Assembly (NCBI RefSeq): GCF_042646385.1
Contig: NZ_JBHRTO010000002.1
Span: 496,001 to 560,000 of the forward strand
DNA: 64,000 nucleotides
Reading direction: 5' to 3'
From: Cypionkella sinensis
Lineage (GTDB): Bacteria > Pseudomonadota > Alphaproteobacteria > Rhodobacterales > Rhodobacteraceae
Under the pieces are notes generated by a model. That model did no database searches. It had not been told where the DNA came from and saw only the letters and a program-made list of their open reading frames with translations. Shown piece by piece: positions 35,877 to 44,589 of this stretch. Numbering within the stretch: the first letter of the stretch is position 1; every line of letters starts with the position of its first letter. Both the position numbers and the translations under genes were made by a program.

Positions 35877-36468
35877 CAGCGCAACCGACACCACTCCTCC
35901 CGTCACCATTGCCGCCGCAGCCGGTCTGCGGCTGCAACTGGCGCGCCAATTGTTTGGCACGATGCCGGAAATGGCGGATGACATCACCGCGCGTCCTGCC
36001 GAGGGCGAGCATGTGTTCGACTTTGCCCGCCGCCTGCGCTTGGGCGAGACGCCAGAGGAGGCGATCTCGTTGATGGCCTTTGCCTTGCAGCCGCGACCGG
36101 CGGTTTGGTGGGGGCACGAATGCCTGAAAGCGGCGCCAGAGTTGCTGACCGAGCAAGACCGCGAGATGCTGGCTTTGTGTGAGGCCTGGGTGGCCGAACC
36201 GAGTGAGGCCAACCGCTACAACGCGCTGAACGCGGGTCTGCACGCCGCGGTGCGCGGGCCGGGAGCTTGGCTGGCGCTGGCGGTGGGCTGGGCAAGTGGC
36301 TCGATGGCGCCGGAAGGGTTGCCACCCGCCTTGGTGCCGCTGTTTGCGATTGGGCGGGCGCTGAATGCGGGGGTGTTGACGGCACTGGCGCGGGTGCCAC
36401 AGGACATGCGGCGGCGGATGCTGGATCACTATGTTGGCATGGCCGAGGTGCTGGCAAAAACCGCCTGA
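35872..36468 (+). CDS. DUF6931-like T6SS-associated protein
   Basis: 198-residue soluble, mostly helical protein with no signal peptide or membrane helix. It resembles the DUF6931 family found in T6SS loci (recalled, not searched): a conserved-looking core HVFDFARRLRLGETPEEAI and a Trp-rich segment PAVWWGHECLKAA. It lies directly behind vgrG, where adaptor/chaperone or cargo genes are usually found, and before tagH. It contains no recognisable toxin catalytic motif. An adaptor loading cargo on VgrG, or a partner of TagH, are both possible. Confidence 0.75.
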   Translation: MGSATDTTPPVTIAAAAGLRLQLARQLFGTMPEMADDITARPAEGEHVFDFARRLRLGETPEEAISLMAFALQPRPAVWWGHECLKAAPELLTEQDREMLALCEAWVAEPSEANRYNALNAGLHAAVRGPGAWLALAVGWASGSMAPEGLPPALVPLFAIGRALNAGVLTALARVPQDMRRRMLDHYVGMAEVLAKTA

Positions 36469-36510
36469 GCGCCCTATCTTACGTCTCGCCCCTGTTGGAA
36501 ATGCCCCTGA

Positions 36511-37773
36511 ATGAAACTGACCCTGCGCATCGAGAATTTGGACAGCCTGCCCGACGGCGGCCCGCTGGAGTTTTCGGCTGTGGCGCGCGGCTTCGAGGTG
36601 GGGCGCGACTCGGCGATGGATTGGACCCTGCCTGATCCGAACCGCCATATCTCAAGCCGGCATTTCGAGGTGACGTTTCGCGATGGCCAGTTCTGGCTGA
36701 ACGACATTTCCACCAACGGCACCTTTATCTATGGCGCGTCGATGCGGGTATCTTCGCCGCTTGCGCTGAGCCATAACGAACGGTTGCAGGTGGGGCAGTA
36801 TATCATCCGCGTGCTGGTGGTGGACCCTGCGGCGCAGGCCTTTGCGCCCGCCGCTATCACGCCGGTGTCCGATCCGTGGAGCCTTGTGCCCAGCCCCACG
36901 CCGATGCCGCAGTTTTCCAACACGCCGTTGCCGCCGCCCAATACGCCCTCGCAAGCGCTGGCAGGGCAGTTTGGCGACAGTTTCATCGAAAACCCGCGCC
37001 CTGCGGCGTTTGTGCCAACCACCCCGCCCCTGACAACTCCGCCGATAGAGGTGCCGATTGCGCCAGCGCTCAGCCCCCTCCCGCAGGCGGTGACAACGCC
37101 AACACCCGTTGTGGCAACGCCGACCCCACCAGCGTCAGAGCCGTTTCCGCTGAAACCGTCGCCGGTGCCGGTTGAGGCCCCGGCCGAGGCACTGCCGTTG
37201 CTGGATGCGATCTGCAAAGGGGCTGGATTGCCCGCGGGTAGCCTGTCGAAAGTCGATGTGACGCAACTGGGCGAAGACATTGGCAAATCCCTGCGCATCG
37301 CCACCGAACAACTGATGGCTTTGCTGGGCGCGCGGGCGGCGGCGAAGCAGTTCGTCAAAAGCTCGAGCCGGACGATGATCGGCGGCATCAACAATTCGCC
37401 CCTGAAGTTCAAGCCCAACGCCACCGAAGCGCTGACCACGATGTTCGCGCAGAAAACCGAAAGCTATCTGGGTGCGGTGGCCGCGTTCAGCCAAGGCTTT
37501 GACGACGTAAAGCGCCATCAGACGGCAGTTTATGCGGCGATGCAGCCAGCACTTGCCCGCCTGCTGGAAGATCTGAGCCCTGAGTCGATTGAAGAACGCT
37601 CGACCGGGGGAATCATGTCGTCGAAGAAGGCGCGGGCGTGGGAATTGTTTGTCGAACGCTGGGATGCCAAGACACATCCCTATGAAAACGGCATGTTAGA
37701 CGTGTTTTTGGCCTATTTCTCGGACGCCTATGACGAAGCGGTGAAATCTGCCACCCCGAAAAACGGCGGTTGA
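36511..37773 (+). CDS. tagH: T6SS FHA-domain scaffold protein TagH (Fha/ImpI)
   Basis: 420 residues. N-terminal FHA domain (~20-100) with the phosphothreonine-binding residues in place: GRDSAMDW, HISSRHFEV and DISTNGTF. A long Pro/Thr/Ala linker (~110-215) leads to the C-terminal TagH domain (~220-410; RTMIGGINNSPLKFKPNATEA). Fha binds PpkA-phosphorylated threonines (TssL in Agrobacterium, itself in Pseudomonas) and licenses assembly. The C-terminal domain contains TMIGG at Thr288, close to the TVIGG sites of TssL and PpkA. Start ATG 36511. Confidence 0.94.
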   Translation: MKLTLRIENLDSLPDGGPLEFSAVARGFEVGRDSAMDWTLPDPNRHISSRHFEVTFRDGQFWLNDISTNGTFIYGASMRVSSPLALSHNERLQVGQYIIRVLVVDPAAQAFAPAAITPVSDPWSLVPSPTPMPQFSNTPLPPPNTPSQALAGQFGDSFIENPRPAAFVPTTPPLTTPPIEVPIAPALSPLPQAVTTPTPVVATPTPPASEPFPLKPSPVPVEAPAEALPLLDAICKGAGLPAGSLSKVDVTQLGEDIGKSLRIATEQLMALLGARAAAKQFVKSSSRTMIGGINNSPLKFKPNATEALTTMFAQKTESYLGAVAAFSQGFDDVKRHQTAVYAAMQPALARLLEDLSPESIEERSTGGIMSSKKARAWELFVERWDAKTHPYENGMLDVFLAYFSDAYDEAVKSATPKNGG

Positions 37774-37825
37774 CCATGCCGCAACGCGGCGCTAGCCTTC
37801 ACATAAGTTTTGCAAAGGATCGACA

Positions 37826-37936
37826 ATGACTGCCGCATTGATCACCCTTATTCTTGGCACTGGCATCGTGGGCGCCGGCCTGATTGCCGCGTTGCCGAAA
37901 CCTCAGCCCGTGCGGGTTGCTGCAAAACGCAAGTAA
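37826..37936 (+). CDS. 36-residue single-pass membrane peptide inside the T6SS locus
   Basis: Short frame MTAALITLILGTGIVGAGLI continuing AALPKPQPVRVAAKRK: one hydrophobic helix with Gly-x-x-x-Gly spacing and a basic, Pro-containing tail, which predicts the C-terminus in the cytoplasm. AAGGA (37815-37819) lies about six bases ahead of the ATG. It fills the gap between tagH and tssA, ten bases before tssA. It is shorter than usual gene-calling cut-offs and I know no described T6SS component like it. Being real is supported by the ribosome site, composition and position; not proven. Confidence 0.6.
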   Translation: MTAALITLILGTGIVGAGLIAALPKPQPVRVAAKRK

Positions 37937-37945
37937 GCTTGCCCG

Positions 37946-39244
37946 ATGCGGCTGGATGATCTGATCAAGCCGATATCCCCTGATGCGCCTTGCGGTGAAG
38001 ATCTGCTGGCGCTCGATGATCCCGATTACTGCGACTATTACTTCAACGTCGAAGACCGCCTGCCCACCAGCTATTTCAACATGGTGCGCGGCACCCTGTT
38101 TGATCCGAAAACAGTCGATCAAAAGACCGAATCCGCCCAGATAGATGCCCTGCTGAAACGCAGCCGCGATTTGCGCCTGCTGGGGCTTGAGGCCAAGTTT
38201 CAGATCCTTTCCGGGCGCTTCAAAGGCTTTGCCGATGCGGTGATGGGCTTTGCCGGGTTGATCGAGACCTACCCCGGTGATGTAGTGCCGGTGGATGCCG
38301 TCGACCGGCAGAATGCGATCGAGGAATTGAACGCGCTGGCGACGATTGTGGCCCCGCTGGATTACGCGATCCTGCTGACCGACAAGCGGGTGGGTGACAT
38401 CATCTATCGCGGCTACGGCACGGCCTCGGGCAAGATCCCGCTGCGCGAGGGCGAGCAGCCAGGCGATGTCGGCAATATAACCGGCGCGCTGAGTTCTGCG
38501 GAAAATGCCAAGGCGGTGGATGCGCTTTACGCGCAGCTGACCGGGATGCGGGCGGCGATCAAGACGATGGTTCAGCTGTGCCAATCGGCACCGAAGGGCT
38601 TCACCCCAAAGTTAGAGCGTCTGGACGACAAGCTGGCCGATATTCTGGCCATGGTGACGGCCGCGCGCGGCGATCTGGGCGAGGCTGCGCCGGTGGCGAC
38701 AGAATCCACCGACGGAGACCTGCCCGCTGTGGCTGCGGGTGGTGCTGCCACCACGATCACTGTGCAGACCGGCACCGCAGAGGTACCCAACCACCGTGCC
38801 GCTTATCAGTTGTTGCAGGCGGTAGAGCGCTACTTTGCCACCACGGAACCGGCCTCGCTGGCGTTGGTTCTTGTGACGCAATCGCGGTTGCTGATCGGGC
38901 GGCCGCTGGTGGAAGCCATCGACGCTTTGCTTGAAAATTCAGCCGGTTACGCCAAGATCAACTTTGGCACGGAAACCGGCTTTGAAATCTCGATGTCGCG
39001 GATGCGCGATCTGTCCGGGCAGGCCAATATCACCAGCGATGATTTCTCAACCCCGCGTGAGGATGACCCGCCCACGCCCGAAGTGGTCAGCCGCGATCAC
39101 GCCGGGCAGATCTTGAAGCAGATCGAAGATTTCTACCGGATGCGCGAACCGGCAAGCCCGATTCCAATCCTACTGTTCAAAGCCCGAAATATGCTGTCTA
39201 AAGACTTTCACGCGCTGGTGCGCGAATTGATTCCGCCGAACTGA
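37946..39244 (+). CDS. tssA: T6SS assembly protein TssA
   Basis: 432-residue TssA (ImpA). N-terminal ImpA_N region starts DDLIKPISPDAPCGEDL and includes YFNVEDRLPTSYF; a variable middle and a C-terminal helical part ending PILLFKARNMLSKDFHALVRE complete it. TssA caps the baseplate and then the distal sheath end during tail elongation. ATG 37946 comes ten bases after the small membrane ORF. The following 120 bases (39245-39364) are gene-free. Confidence 0.93.
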   Translation: MRLDDLIKPISPDAPCGEDLLALDDPDYCDYYFNVEDRLPTSYFNMVRGTLFDPKTVDQKTESAQIDALLKRSRDLRLLGLEAKFQILSGRFKGFADAVMGFAGLIETYPGDVVPVDAVDRQNAIEELNALATIVAPLDYAILLTDKRVGDIIYRGYGTASGKIPLREGEQPGDVGNITGALSSAENAKAVDALYAQLTGMRAAIKTMVQLCQSAPKGFTPKLERLDDKLADILAMVTAARGDLGEAAPVATESTDGDLPAVAAGGAATTITVQTGTAEVPNHRAAYQLLQAVERYFATTEPASLALVLVTQSRLLIGRPLVEAIDALLENSAGYAKINFGTETGFEISMSRMRDLSGQANITSDDFSTPREDDPPTPEVVSRDHAGQILKQIEDFYRMREPASPIPILLFKARNMLSKDFHALVRELIPPN

Positions 39245-39364
39245 TTTTGCCTGACCGACCCCGTTTCATTTGACCAGTTGCCCGTTTTGGGTGCCCCGTT
39301 GAAATCTGTTGACTTGTAGCCTCTGTGCGGCTTTTCTTTTCGTATTTAGAACAGGAGAATTGTT

Positions 39365-39889
39365 ATGGCCCCTTCCGATTCAGCCACAGGCTTTATCAAG
39401 CGCAATCGTCCGCCGCGCGTGCAGATTTCCTACGCCGATCCGATTGAAGCCAACAAACAGGTCGAACTGCCCTTCGTGATGGGGATCATGTCTGACCTGT
39501 CCGGCAATGCCAGCAAAGTGGAAAAACCGCCTGTCGCCGACCGCGAATTCACCTCGGTGTCGTCGGATACGCTGGATGACTATATGGAAAGCGTCTCGCC
39601 GGGTCTGGCGATCAATGTTGACAACAAGCTGGACCCCGAACAGGGCGGCAAGCTGTCAGTCAATCTGAACTTCAAGAAAATGGCCGATCTCTCCCCCGGC
39701 GAAATCGCGCGGCAGGTGCCTGCGCTGAACAGCCTGCTTGAGGCGCGTCAGCAACTGGCCAATCTGGCCCGCTACATGAACGGCAAATCCGGCGCGCAGG
39801 ATCAGTTGAAGCAACTGCTGGCCGATCCGGCCCTGATGGCCGCCCTGAACGAACGCCGCGCCGCTGCCAAGCCGGAAGGCGAAGAATAA
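39365..39889 (+). CDS. tssB: T6SS contractile sheath small subunit TssB
   Basis: 174-residue TssB (VipA/ImpB) with the family opening FIKRNRPPRVQISYADPIEA followed by the LPFVMGIMSDLSG block; the C-terminal helices end in an alanine/lysine-rich tail. It forms the contractile sheath with TssC. AGGAG at 39353-39357 is an unusually strong ribosome site for this locus. A TTGACT at 39309-39314 could be the -35 of an internal promoter, but the -10 is poor, so I do not list it separately. Confidence 0.97.
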   Translation: MAPSDSATGFIKRNRPPRVQISYADPIEANKQVELPFVMGIMSDLSGNASKVEKPPVADREFTSVSSDTLDDYMESVSPGLAINVDNKLDPEQGGKLSVNLNFKKMADLSPGEIARQVPALNSLLEARQQLANLARYMNGKSGAQDQLKQLLADPALMAALNERRAAAKPEGEE

Positions 39890-39944
39890 CCTGTCGCGCG
39901 CCGTTGCAGGCCGCGTTCCCGCAAGACATTTTTAGGACATCGAC

Positions 39945-41432
39945 ATGGCAACTGAACTGCAACAAGACGGCGGGGCTGGTGGCGCCCTTCACGAGTTGGA
40001 CGAATTCTCGGCGATCCTGAAGCAAAACTTCAAACCGCGCAGCGATGTCGCGGCGCGCGAAGTGGAAAACGCCGTTGGCACCCTTGTGCGTGAGGCTTTG
40101 GCCGACGAGACGGTGATCACCGATGATATCCTCGACACCATCGACAAGATGCTGGCCAAGATCGACGAAAAGCTGTCGCAGCAGGTCAATGAAATCATCC
40201 ACAACGCCGAATATCAAAAACTGGAAAGCGCGTGGCGGGGTTTGGCCTACACGGTGAACAACACCGAGTCGGATGCGACGCTGAAGCTGCAAGTGATGAA
40301 CATCTCGAAAACCGAGTTGGACAAGGAACTGCGCGGCTATCCGGGGGCCAAGTGGGACCAAAGCCCGCTGTTCAAGAAGATTTACGAGGCCGAGTTTGGC
40401 CAGTTGGGCGGCCAGCCATTCGGCGCGCTGGTGGGTGACTTTGCGTTCGACCATTCGTCGTCTGACGTGCGCCTGCTGCGCGATCTGGGCAAGATTGCCG
40501 CCGCCGCCCATGCGCCTTTCATCACCTCGCCCGCACCGACCCTGATGGGGATGGACAGCTGGAACGAACTTGGCAACCCGCGCGATTTGTCCACGGTGTT
40601 TGACACGCCGGATTATGCAGGCTGGAACTCGCTGCGCGACTCGGAAAACTCGCGCTATATCGCGCTGGCGATGCCGCGGGTGCTGGCGCGTGCGCCCTAC
40701 GGCCAAAATGGCGAGCCGGTGGAAGAATTCAACTTTGAAGAAACCACCGATGGCCATGAAGGCAAGCAATATGCTTGGATGAACGCCGCCCATGCGATGG
40801 CGGTCAACATCAACCGCGCGCACAAGGAATACGGCTGGACGGTGCAGATTCGCGGCGTCACCTCGGGCGGTGAGATCACCAGCCTGCCGGTGCATAACTT
40901 CGATACCGGCGATGGCTCGACCGATATGAAATGCCCGACCGAATTCGCCATCAGCGATCGCCGTGAAGGCGAGCTTTCCAAATCGGGGATCATGCCCTTG
41001 ATCCACCGCAAGAACACCGACCGCGCCGCATTCTTGGGCGCGCAATCGTTGTACCGACCGAAGAAATACCAGAACGAAGAGGCCACGGCCTCGGACAATC
41101 TGTCTTCGCGCATCCCGTATATCTTCGCGATCTCGCGTTTCAGCCATTATCTGAAATGCATGGTGCGGGACATGGTCGGTTCAAACCGTGAGCAGGCGCA
41201 GCTGGAAAAAGAGCTGCAAAACTGGATCAACCAGTATGTTCACGGCAACCCTGCAACTGCCTCGGAGCGCGAAAAGGCATTGATGCCCTTGGCTGCGGCC
41301 AAGGTGGAAGTGATCGCGGACGAAGAAAACCCCGGCTACTACGTCGGAAGATTCTTCCTTCGTCCGCACTACCAGTTGGAAGGCATGGATATCGGGATGA
41401 GCCTGGTCTCCAAGCTGCCTTCCGGCAAATAA
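39945..41432 (+). CDS. tssC: T6SS contractile sheath large subunit TssC
   Basis: 495-residue TssC (VipB/ImpC). Conserved blocks include ESAWRGLAYTVNNTESDATL, AEFGQLGGQPFGALVGDF and the C-terminal FFLRPHYQLEGMDIGMSLVS handshake strand that inserts into the neighbouring subunit. Intact length indicates a functional sheath. 55 bases after tssB. The pair is followed by a hairpin and then hcp. Confidence 0.97.
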   Translation: MATELQQDGGAGGALHELDEFSAILKQNFKPRSDVAAREVENAVGTLVREALADETVITDDILDTIDKMLAKIDEKLSQQVNEIIHNAEYQKLESAWRGLAYTVNNTESDATLKLQVMNISKTELDKELRGYPGAKWDQSPLFKKIYEAEFGQLGGQPFGALVGDFAFDHSSSDVRLLRDLGKIAAAAHAPFITSPAPTLMGMDSWNELGNPRDLSTVFDTPDYAGWNSLRDSENSRYIALAMPRVLARAPYGQNGEPVEEFNFEETTDGHEGKQYAWMNAAHAMAVNINRAHKEYGWTVQIRGVTSGGEITSLPVHNFDTGDGSTDMKCPTEFAISDRREGELSKSGIMPLIHRKNTDRAAFLGAQSLYRPKKYQNEEATASDNLSSRIPYIFAISRFSHYLKCMVRDMVGSNREQAQLEKELQNWINQYVHGNPATASEREKALMPLAAAKVEVIADEENPGYYVGRFFLRPHYQLEGMDIGMSLVSKLPSGK

Positions 41433-41441
41433 GTCGCGGTC

Positions 41442-41472
41442 TTGGGCGTCACACTCACGACACCGCCCAAGG
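41442..41472 (+). other. Hairpin between tssC and hcp
   Basis: An 8-bp perfect stem CTTGGGCG (41442-41449) / CGCCCAAG (41465-41472) encloses a 15-base loop that can form a further GTC/GAC pairing. No T-tract follows, so it is more likely an RNA-processing or 5'-stabilising structure for the hcp message than a full terminator. Confidence 0.5.
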
Positions 41473-41503
41473 CAGCTAAAGTTTCATTCAAAGGAGAGTA
41501 CAG

Positions 41504-42004
41504 ATGGCCGGAACAGACATTTTTCTGAAGGTTGGCGGCGGGATCAACGGCGAATCCACCGATGACCAGTTCAAAGATCATTTGAACATCGACAGCTATG
41601 GCTGGGGCGTCACCCAGCAAGGCACGTTCAGCGCCGGTTCGGGCGCAGGCGGCGGCGCGGGCCGTTCGATGGTGCAGGACATGCATTTCACCAAGCTGAT
41701 CTGCAAAGCCTCGCCCGAACTGATGATCGCTTGCGCCACCGGCAAGCACATCCCGGATGCGACGCTCTATGTGCGCAAAGCCACCGGCGACAAGGCGATG
41801 GTTTACTTCCAGTTCGTGATGAAAGACGTGCTGGTGTCGTCGTATCAGACCGGTTCGGGCGGTGGTCAGGGCGCGTTGATCAACGAGCAATTCTCGTTCA
41901 ACTTCCGCGAACTGACCCTGACCTACTGGCAGCAAACCGCCGCTGGTGGCCAAGGTGCGAAGGTCGAGAAGAAATACGACCTCGCCACGAACAAAGGCTC
42001 CTGA
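41504..42004 (+). CDS. hcp: T6SS inner-tube protein Hcp (TssD)
   Basis: 166-residue Hcp. Opening MAGTDIFLKVGGGINGEST, then GWGVTQQGTFSAGSGAGGGAG and the FHFTKLICKASPEL-like strand, with YDLATNKGS at the end. Hcp hexamers stack into the tube and carry cargo in their lumen. AAAGGAG (41491-41497) seven bases ahead of the ATG is the best ribosome site in the locus. Flanked by a hairpin upstream and a terminator downstream, consistent with higher expression than its neighbours. Confidence 0.97.
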   Translation: MAGTDIFLKVGGGINGESTDDQFKDHLNIDSYGWGVTQQGTFSAGSGAGGGAGRSMVQDMHFTKLICKASPELMIACATGKHIPDATLYVRKATGDKAMVYFQFVMKDVLVSSYQTGSGGGQGALINEQFSFNFRELTLTYWQQTAAGGQGAKVEKKYDLATNKGS

Positions 42005-42009
42005 GCATA

Positions 42010-42043
42010 AAGGCCGGGCGTTTCTGCGCCCGGCCTTCCCCTT
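42010..42043 (+). terminator. Rho-independent (partial) terminator after hcp
   Basis: A perfect 11-bp stem AAGGCCGGGCG (42010-42020) / CGCCCGGCCTT (42027-42037) with loop TTTCTG, followed by CCCCTTT. It lies between hcp and tssE within the same-direction locus, so either partial read-through or a separate promoter must supply tssE-tssF-tssG-clpV. Confidence 0.8.
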
Positions 42044-42100
42044 TGATCAGCGCTTGACCCGCACCGCTCTCAGGCGACGAGATCCGAAGAAAGTCGGCCT

Positions 42101-42655
42101 ATGGCAGAGCGTGACGGCATTTTCCAAGTTTCCCTGATGAACGTGTTCCGCCAAGCCGCACGCCAGCGCGATGCTTCTGCGCGCGATGATACCATGACCG
42201 ACGGCGATGGCCGGGTTCTGTCGGCCCGCAGCATTGAACGCCGCGAAGGTGCGGGGCAAGCGACCCTGCGCGACCATCTGGCGATTGATCTGGGCAACCT
42301 GATGGCGACTGTGCATCTGGAAGCCTCGATTCCATTGACCGGCCTTGATTTTGTGAAGAAGTCGATTTTGAATTACGGTATCCCCGATATGTCGCGCCTG
42401 ACGGTGGATGATCACCGCCACAGCCAAGTTGCCCGCGATCTGCGCGATGCTTTGCTGGCGCATGAACCCCGGTTGATTGCCGAAACCCTGTCGGTCAAAA
42501 TGCGCCGCCCCGAGGCCGACAGCGCGCAACGCATCGCCTTTGACATCACCGCCGAGATGGCCGCGCGCCCGGTGGATGTGCCGCTGGAATTTGTCGCCGA
42601 GATCGACACCGGGGCAGGCAAAGTCGCGCTGTCGAACCTTGTGGTGCGCGGATGA
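42101..42655 (+). CDS. tssE: T6SS baseplate protein TssE
   Basis: 184-residue gp25-like baseplate component. The gp25 core lies in the C-terminal two thirds: RDHLAIDLGNLMATVHLEA, NYGIPDMSRLTVDD, and the EPRLIAETLSV segment. TssE nucleates the sheath on the baseplate with TssF/TssG. The start ATG 42101 is weakly supported by GAAGAAAG upstream. The stop overlaps the tssF start (ATGA), giving a coupled tssE-tssF-tssG block. Confidence 0.92.
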   Translation: MAERDGIFQVSLMNVFRQAARQRDASARDDTMTDGDGRVLSARSIERREGAGQATLRDHLAIDLGNLMATVHLEASIPLTGLDFVKKSILNYGIPDMSRLTVDDHRHSQVARDLRDALLAHEPRLIAETLSVKMRRPEADSAQRIAFDITAEMAARPVDVPLEFVAEIDTGAGKVALSNLVVRG

Positions 42656-44589
42656 ACCGGGCTTTCCTTGAGGCATATAACCGCGAACTGGCCCTGCTGT
42701 ATGAAGGGGCCAAGGAATTTGCCGAGGATTTTCCCGGCATTGCCGAGCGTTTGGGGGGGCTTACGCAAGACAACCTTGATCCGGCGGTGGCAGGGCTGCT
42801 GGAAGGTGCGGCCTTTATGGCGGCACGGGTGCAGTTGAAACTGGATAGTGAGTTTTCCACCTTTACCGGCGAATTGCTCGATCAGCTTTTGCCGAACTTC
42901 ATGGCCCCGACACCCTCGGCGATCCTCGCGCAGGCCGATCCGAACTTTGCCGAGGATGAGTTGGAGAAGGGCAAAAGCTTTGCCCCCGGTAGCTATCTGG
43001 ATGCACGTTATGTCGATCGTGATCAGCGGATTTCCTGCCGGTTTCGGCTGTCTGCGCCGCTGACGCTGTGGCCGCTGCGGCTGACCACGGCGCGGTTTGT
43101 CACTGGGCCGACGGCGTTTCAGGCTTTGGGGCTGGATGTTGGGCCGGATACGGCGGGCGGGTTGATCCTGTCTTTCCTGCGCCCAGCCTCGGCCGCGCAA
43201 AAGGATAAACCCGGCAAGCCGGTGGCGGCCATTCAAGCCGACAGCCTTCCCGTCTATCTGACCGGCGATCTGGGAGAGCAGATTTCGGTTTACGAGCATC
43301 TGTTCACCAACTCCACCCGCGCCACCATCCGCTATCTGGATGCGCGCGGCGATCCGATTTTCCTGCGTCTGGAACCAAGCTGGCTGGAGCAGATCGGCTT
43401 TGACGAGGCCGAGGCGATCTTCCCCGAGGATACCCGTGTGTTCCGCGGCTTTACCCTGCTGCGCGAGTTTTTCCTGTTTCCGCAGAAGTTCCTGGGCTTT
43501 CGCCTGCAAGGCCTGCGCAAGGTTCTGCCGCGTATTCCGGCGGCCAGTTTTGATCTGATGGTCGAGATGAACGCGGTGCGCCCCAGCCTGCCGGCGCGGA
43601 TCACGGCCGAGAATTTCCGCCTGTTCGCCGCCCCTGCAATCAACCTTTTCGAGGAAAACTGCGCGCAGGTCAAACTGGACACGCTGCGGCACGACTACCT
43701 TGTCAGCGCCGACAGCAGCCCTGCTTCGCATTACGAAGTGCATCGGATTACCGAAGTGTTCGCCTATTACGCCGGGGTGAAAACCAAGATCCCGGTGCAT
43801 CCTTTGTATGGCCTGCCCGCCGATGTGATGGCCCCGCGTGAGGCGCTTTATTACACCGCCAAGCAGCGCCCGCGCCGTCTGACCGCCAAGGAAAAACGTT
43901 TTGGGCAGGTGCAAGGCTATACCGGCACCGAAAGCTTTATCTCGATTTACGAGCCGGGGCATCTGGACAGTGCCGAGCGGGTGAAGCGCTTGCAGATCAA
44001 ACTGCTGTGTTCCAACCGCCATCTGCCGCAATACCTGCCGATTGCCCAAGGCGGTGCGGATTTCCGGCTGAATGACGATACCGCCATCCCGCTGCGCTGC
44101 ATCGCGGGACCGACCACCCCGCGCGAGTCGGTGCTGGAGTTGGATCAATCCGCCCCCCACCGCGCCACGGCGGGGCCGGTGCAGTGGCGGCTGATCTCGT
44201 TCCTGTCGCTGAATTTTCTGGGCTTGGATAATCGCGGCAGCCGCGATGAAGCGGCGGCGCTGCGCGAATTGTTGTCGCTGTTCGCCGATGTCACCGCTCA
44301 GACCACCGAGCGGCAGTTGCAGGGGTTGAAGGCTGTGACCAGCCGCCCCGTCACCCGCACTATCCAGCGCGCGGGCGGCTATCACGCGGCGCGCGGCACC
44401 GAGGTGACGCTGCGGTTTGACGAACGCGCGTTCGAAGGCTCGGGCGTGTTCTTGCTGGGTGCGGTGCTGGATCGGTTTTTTGCCGAATATGCCAGCATCA
44501 ACAGCTTTACCCAGTTGGTGCTGACCAGCGATCAACGCGGCGTGATCAAGACGTTCCCGCCCCGCACCGGACAGGGGCCGCTGCTATGA
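42652..44589 (+). CDS. tssF: T6SS baseplate wedge protein TssF
   Basis: 645-residue TssF (ImpG/VasA), with the N-terminal AYNRELALLYEGAKEFAEDFPGIA-type block split over its first helices, the DPAVAGLLEGAAFMAARVQLKLD segment and the C-terminal VTLRFDERAFEG strand. It forms the TssF2-TssG wedge around the spike. Full length compared with the family. Overlaps tssE and tssG by four bases each. Confidence 0.95.
   Translation: MNRAFLEAYNRELALLYEGAKEFAEDFPGIAERLGGLTQDNLDPAVAGLLEGAAFMAARVQLKLDSEFSTFTGELLDQLLPNFMAPTPSAILAQADPNFAEDELEKGKSFAPGSYLDARYVDRDQRISCRFRLSAPLTLWPLRLTTARFVTGPTAFQALGLDVGPDTAGGLILSFLRPASAAQKDKPGKPVAAIQADSLPVYLTGDLGEQISVYEHLFTNSTRATIRYLDARGDPIFLRLEPSWLEQIGFDEAEAIFPEDTRVFRGFTLLREFFLFPQKFLGFRLQGLRKVLPRIPAASFDLMVEMNAVRPSLPARITAENFRLFAAPAINLFEENCAQVKLDTLRHDYLVSADSSPASHYEVHRITEVFAYYAGVKTKIPVHPLYGLPADVMAPREALYYTAKQRPRRLTAKEKRFGQVQGYTGTESFISIYEPGHLDSAERVKRLQIKLLCSNRHLPQYLPIAQGGADFRLNDDTAIPLRCIAGPTTPRESVLELDQSAPHRATAGPVQWRLISFLSLNFLGLDNRGSRDEAAALRELLSLFADVTAQTTERQLQGLKAVTSRPVTRTIQRAGGYHAARGTEVTLRFDERAFEGSGVFLLGAVLDRFFAEYASINSFTQLVLTSDQRGVIKTFPPRTGQGPLL

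Noticed and set aside
39309..39348. Internal promoter before tssB (TTGACT ... TATTTA)
   Set aside because: The two boxes are 28 bases apart; the correctly spaced alternative -10 is poor, so not listed as a feature.
42412..44535. A 707-codon open frame antisense to tssF
   Set aside because: Arg/His/Gln-rich shadow caused by high GC and strong third-position bias of tssF; the sense strand encodes a full family match.
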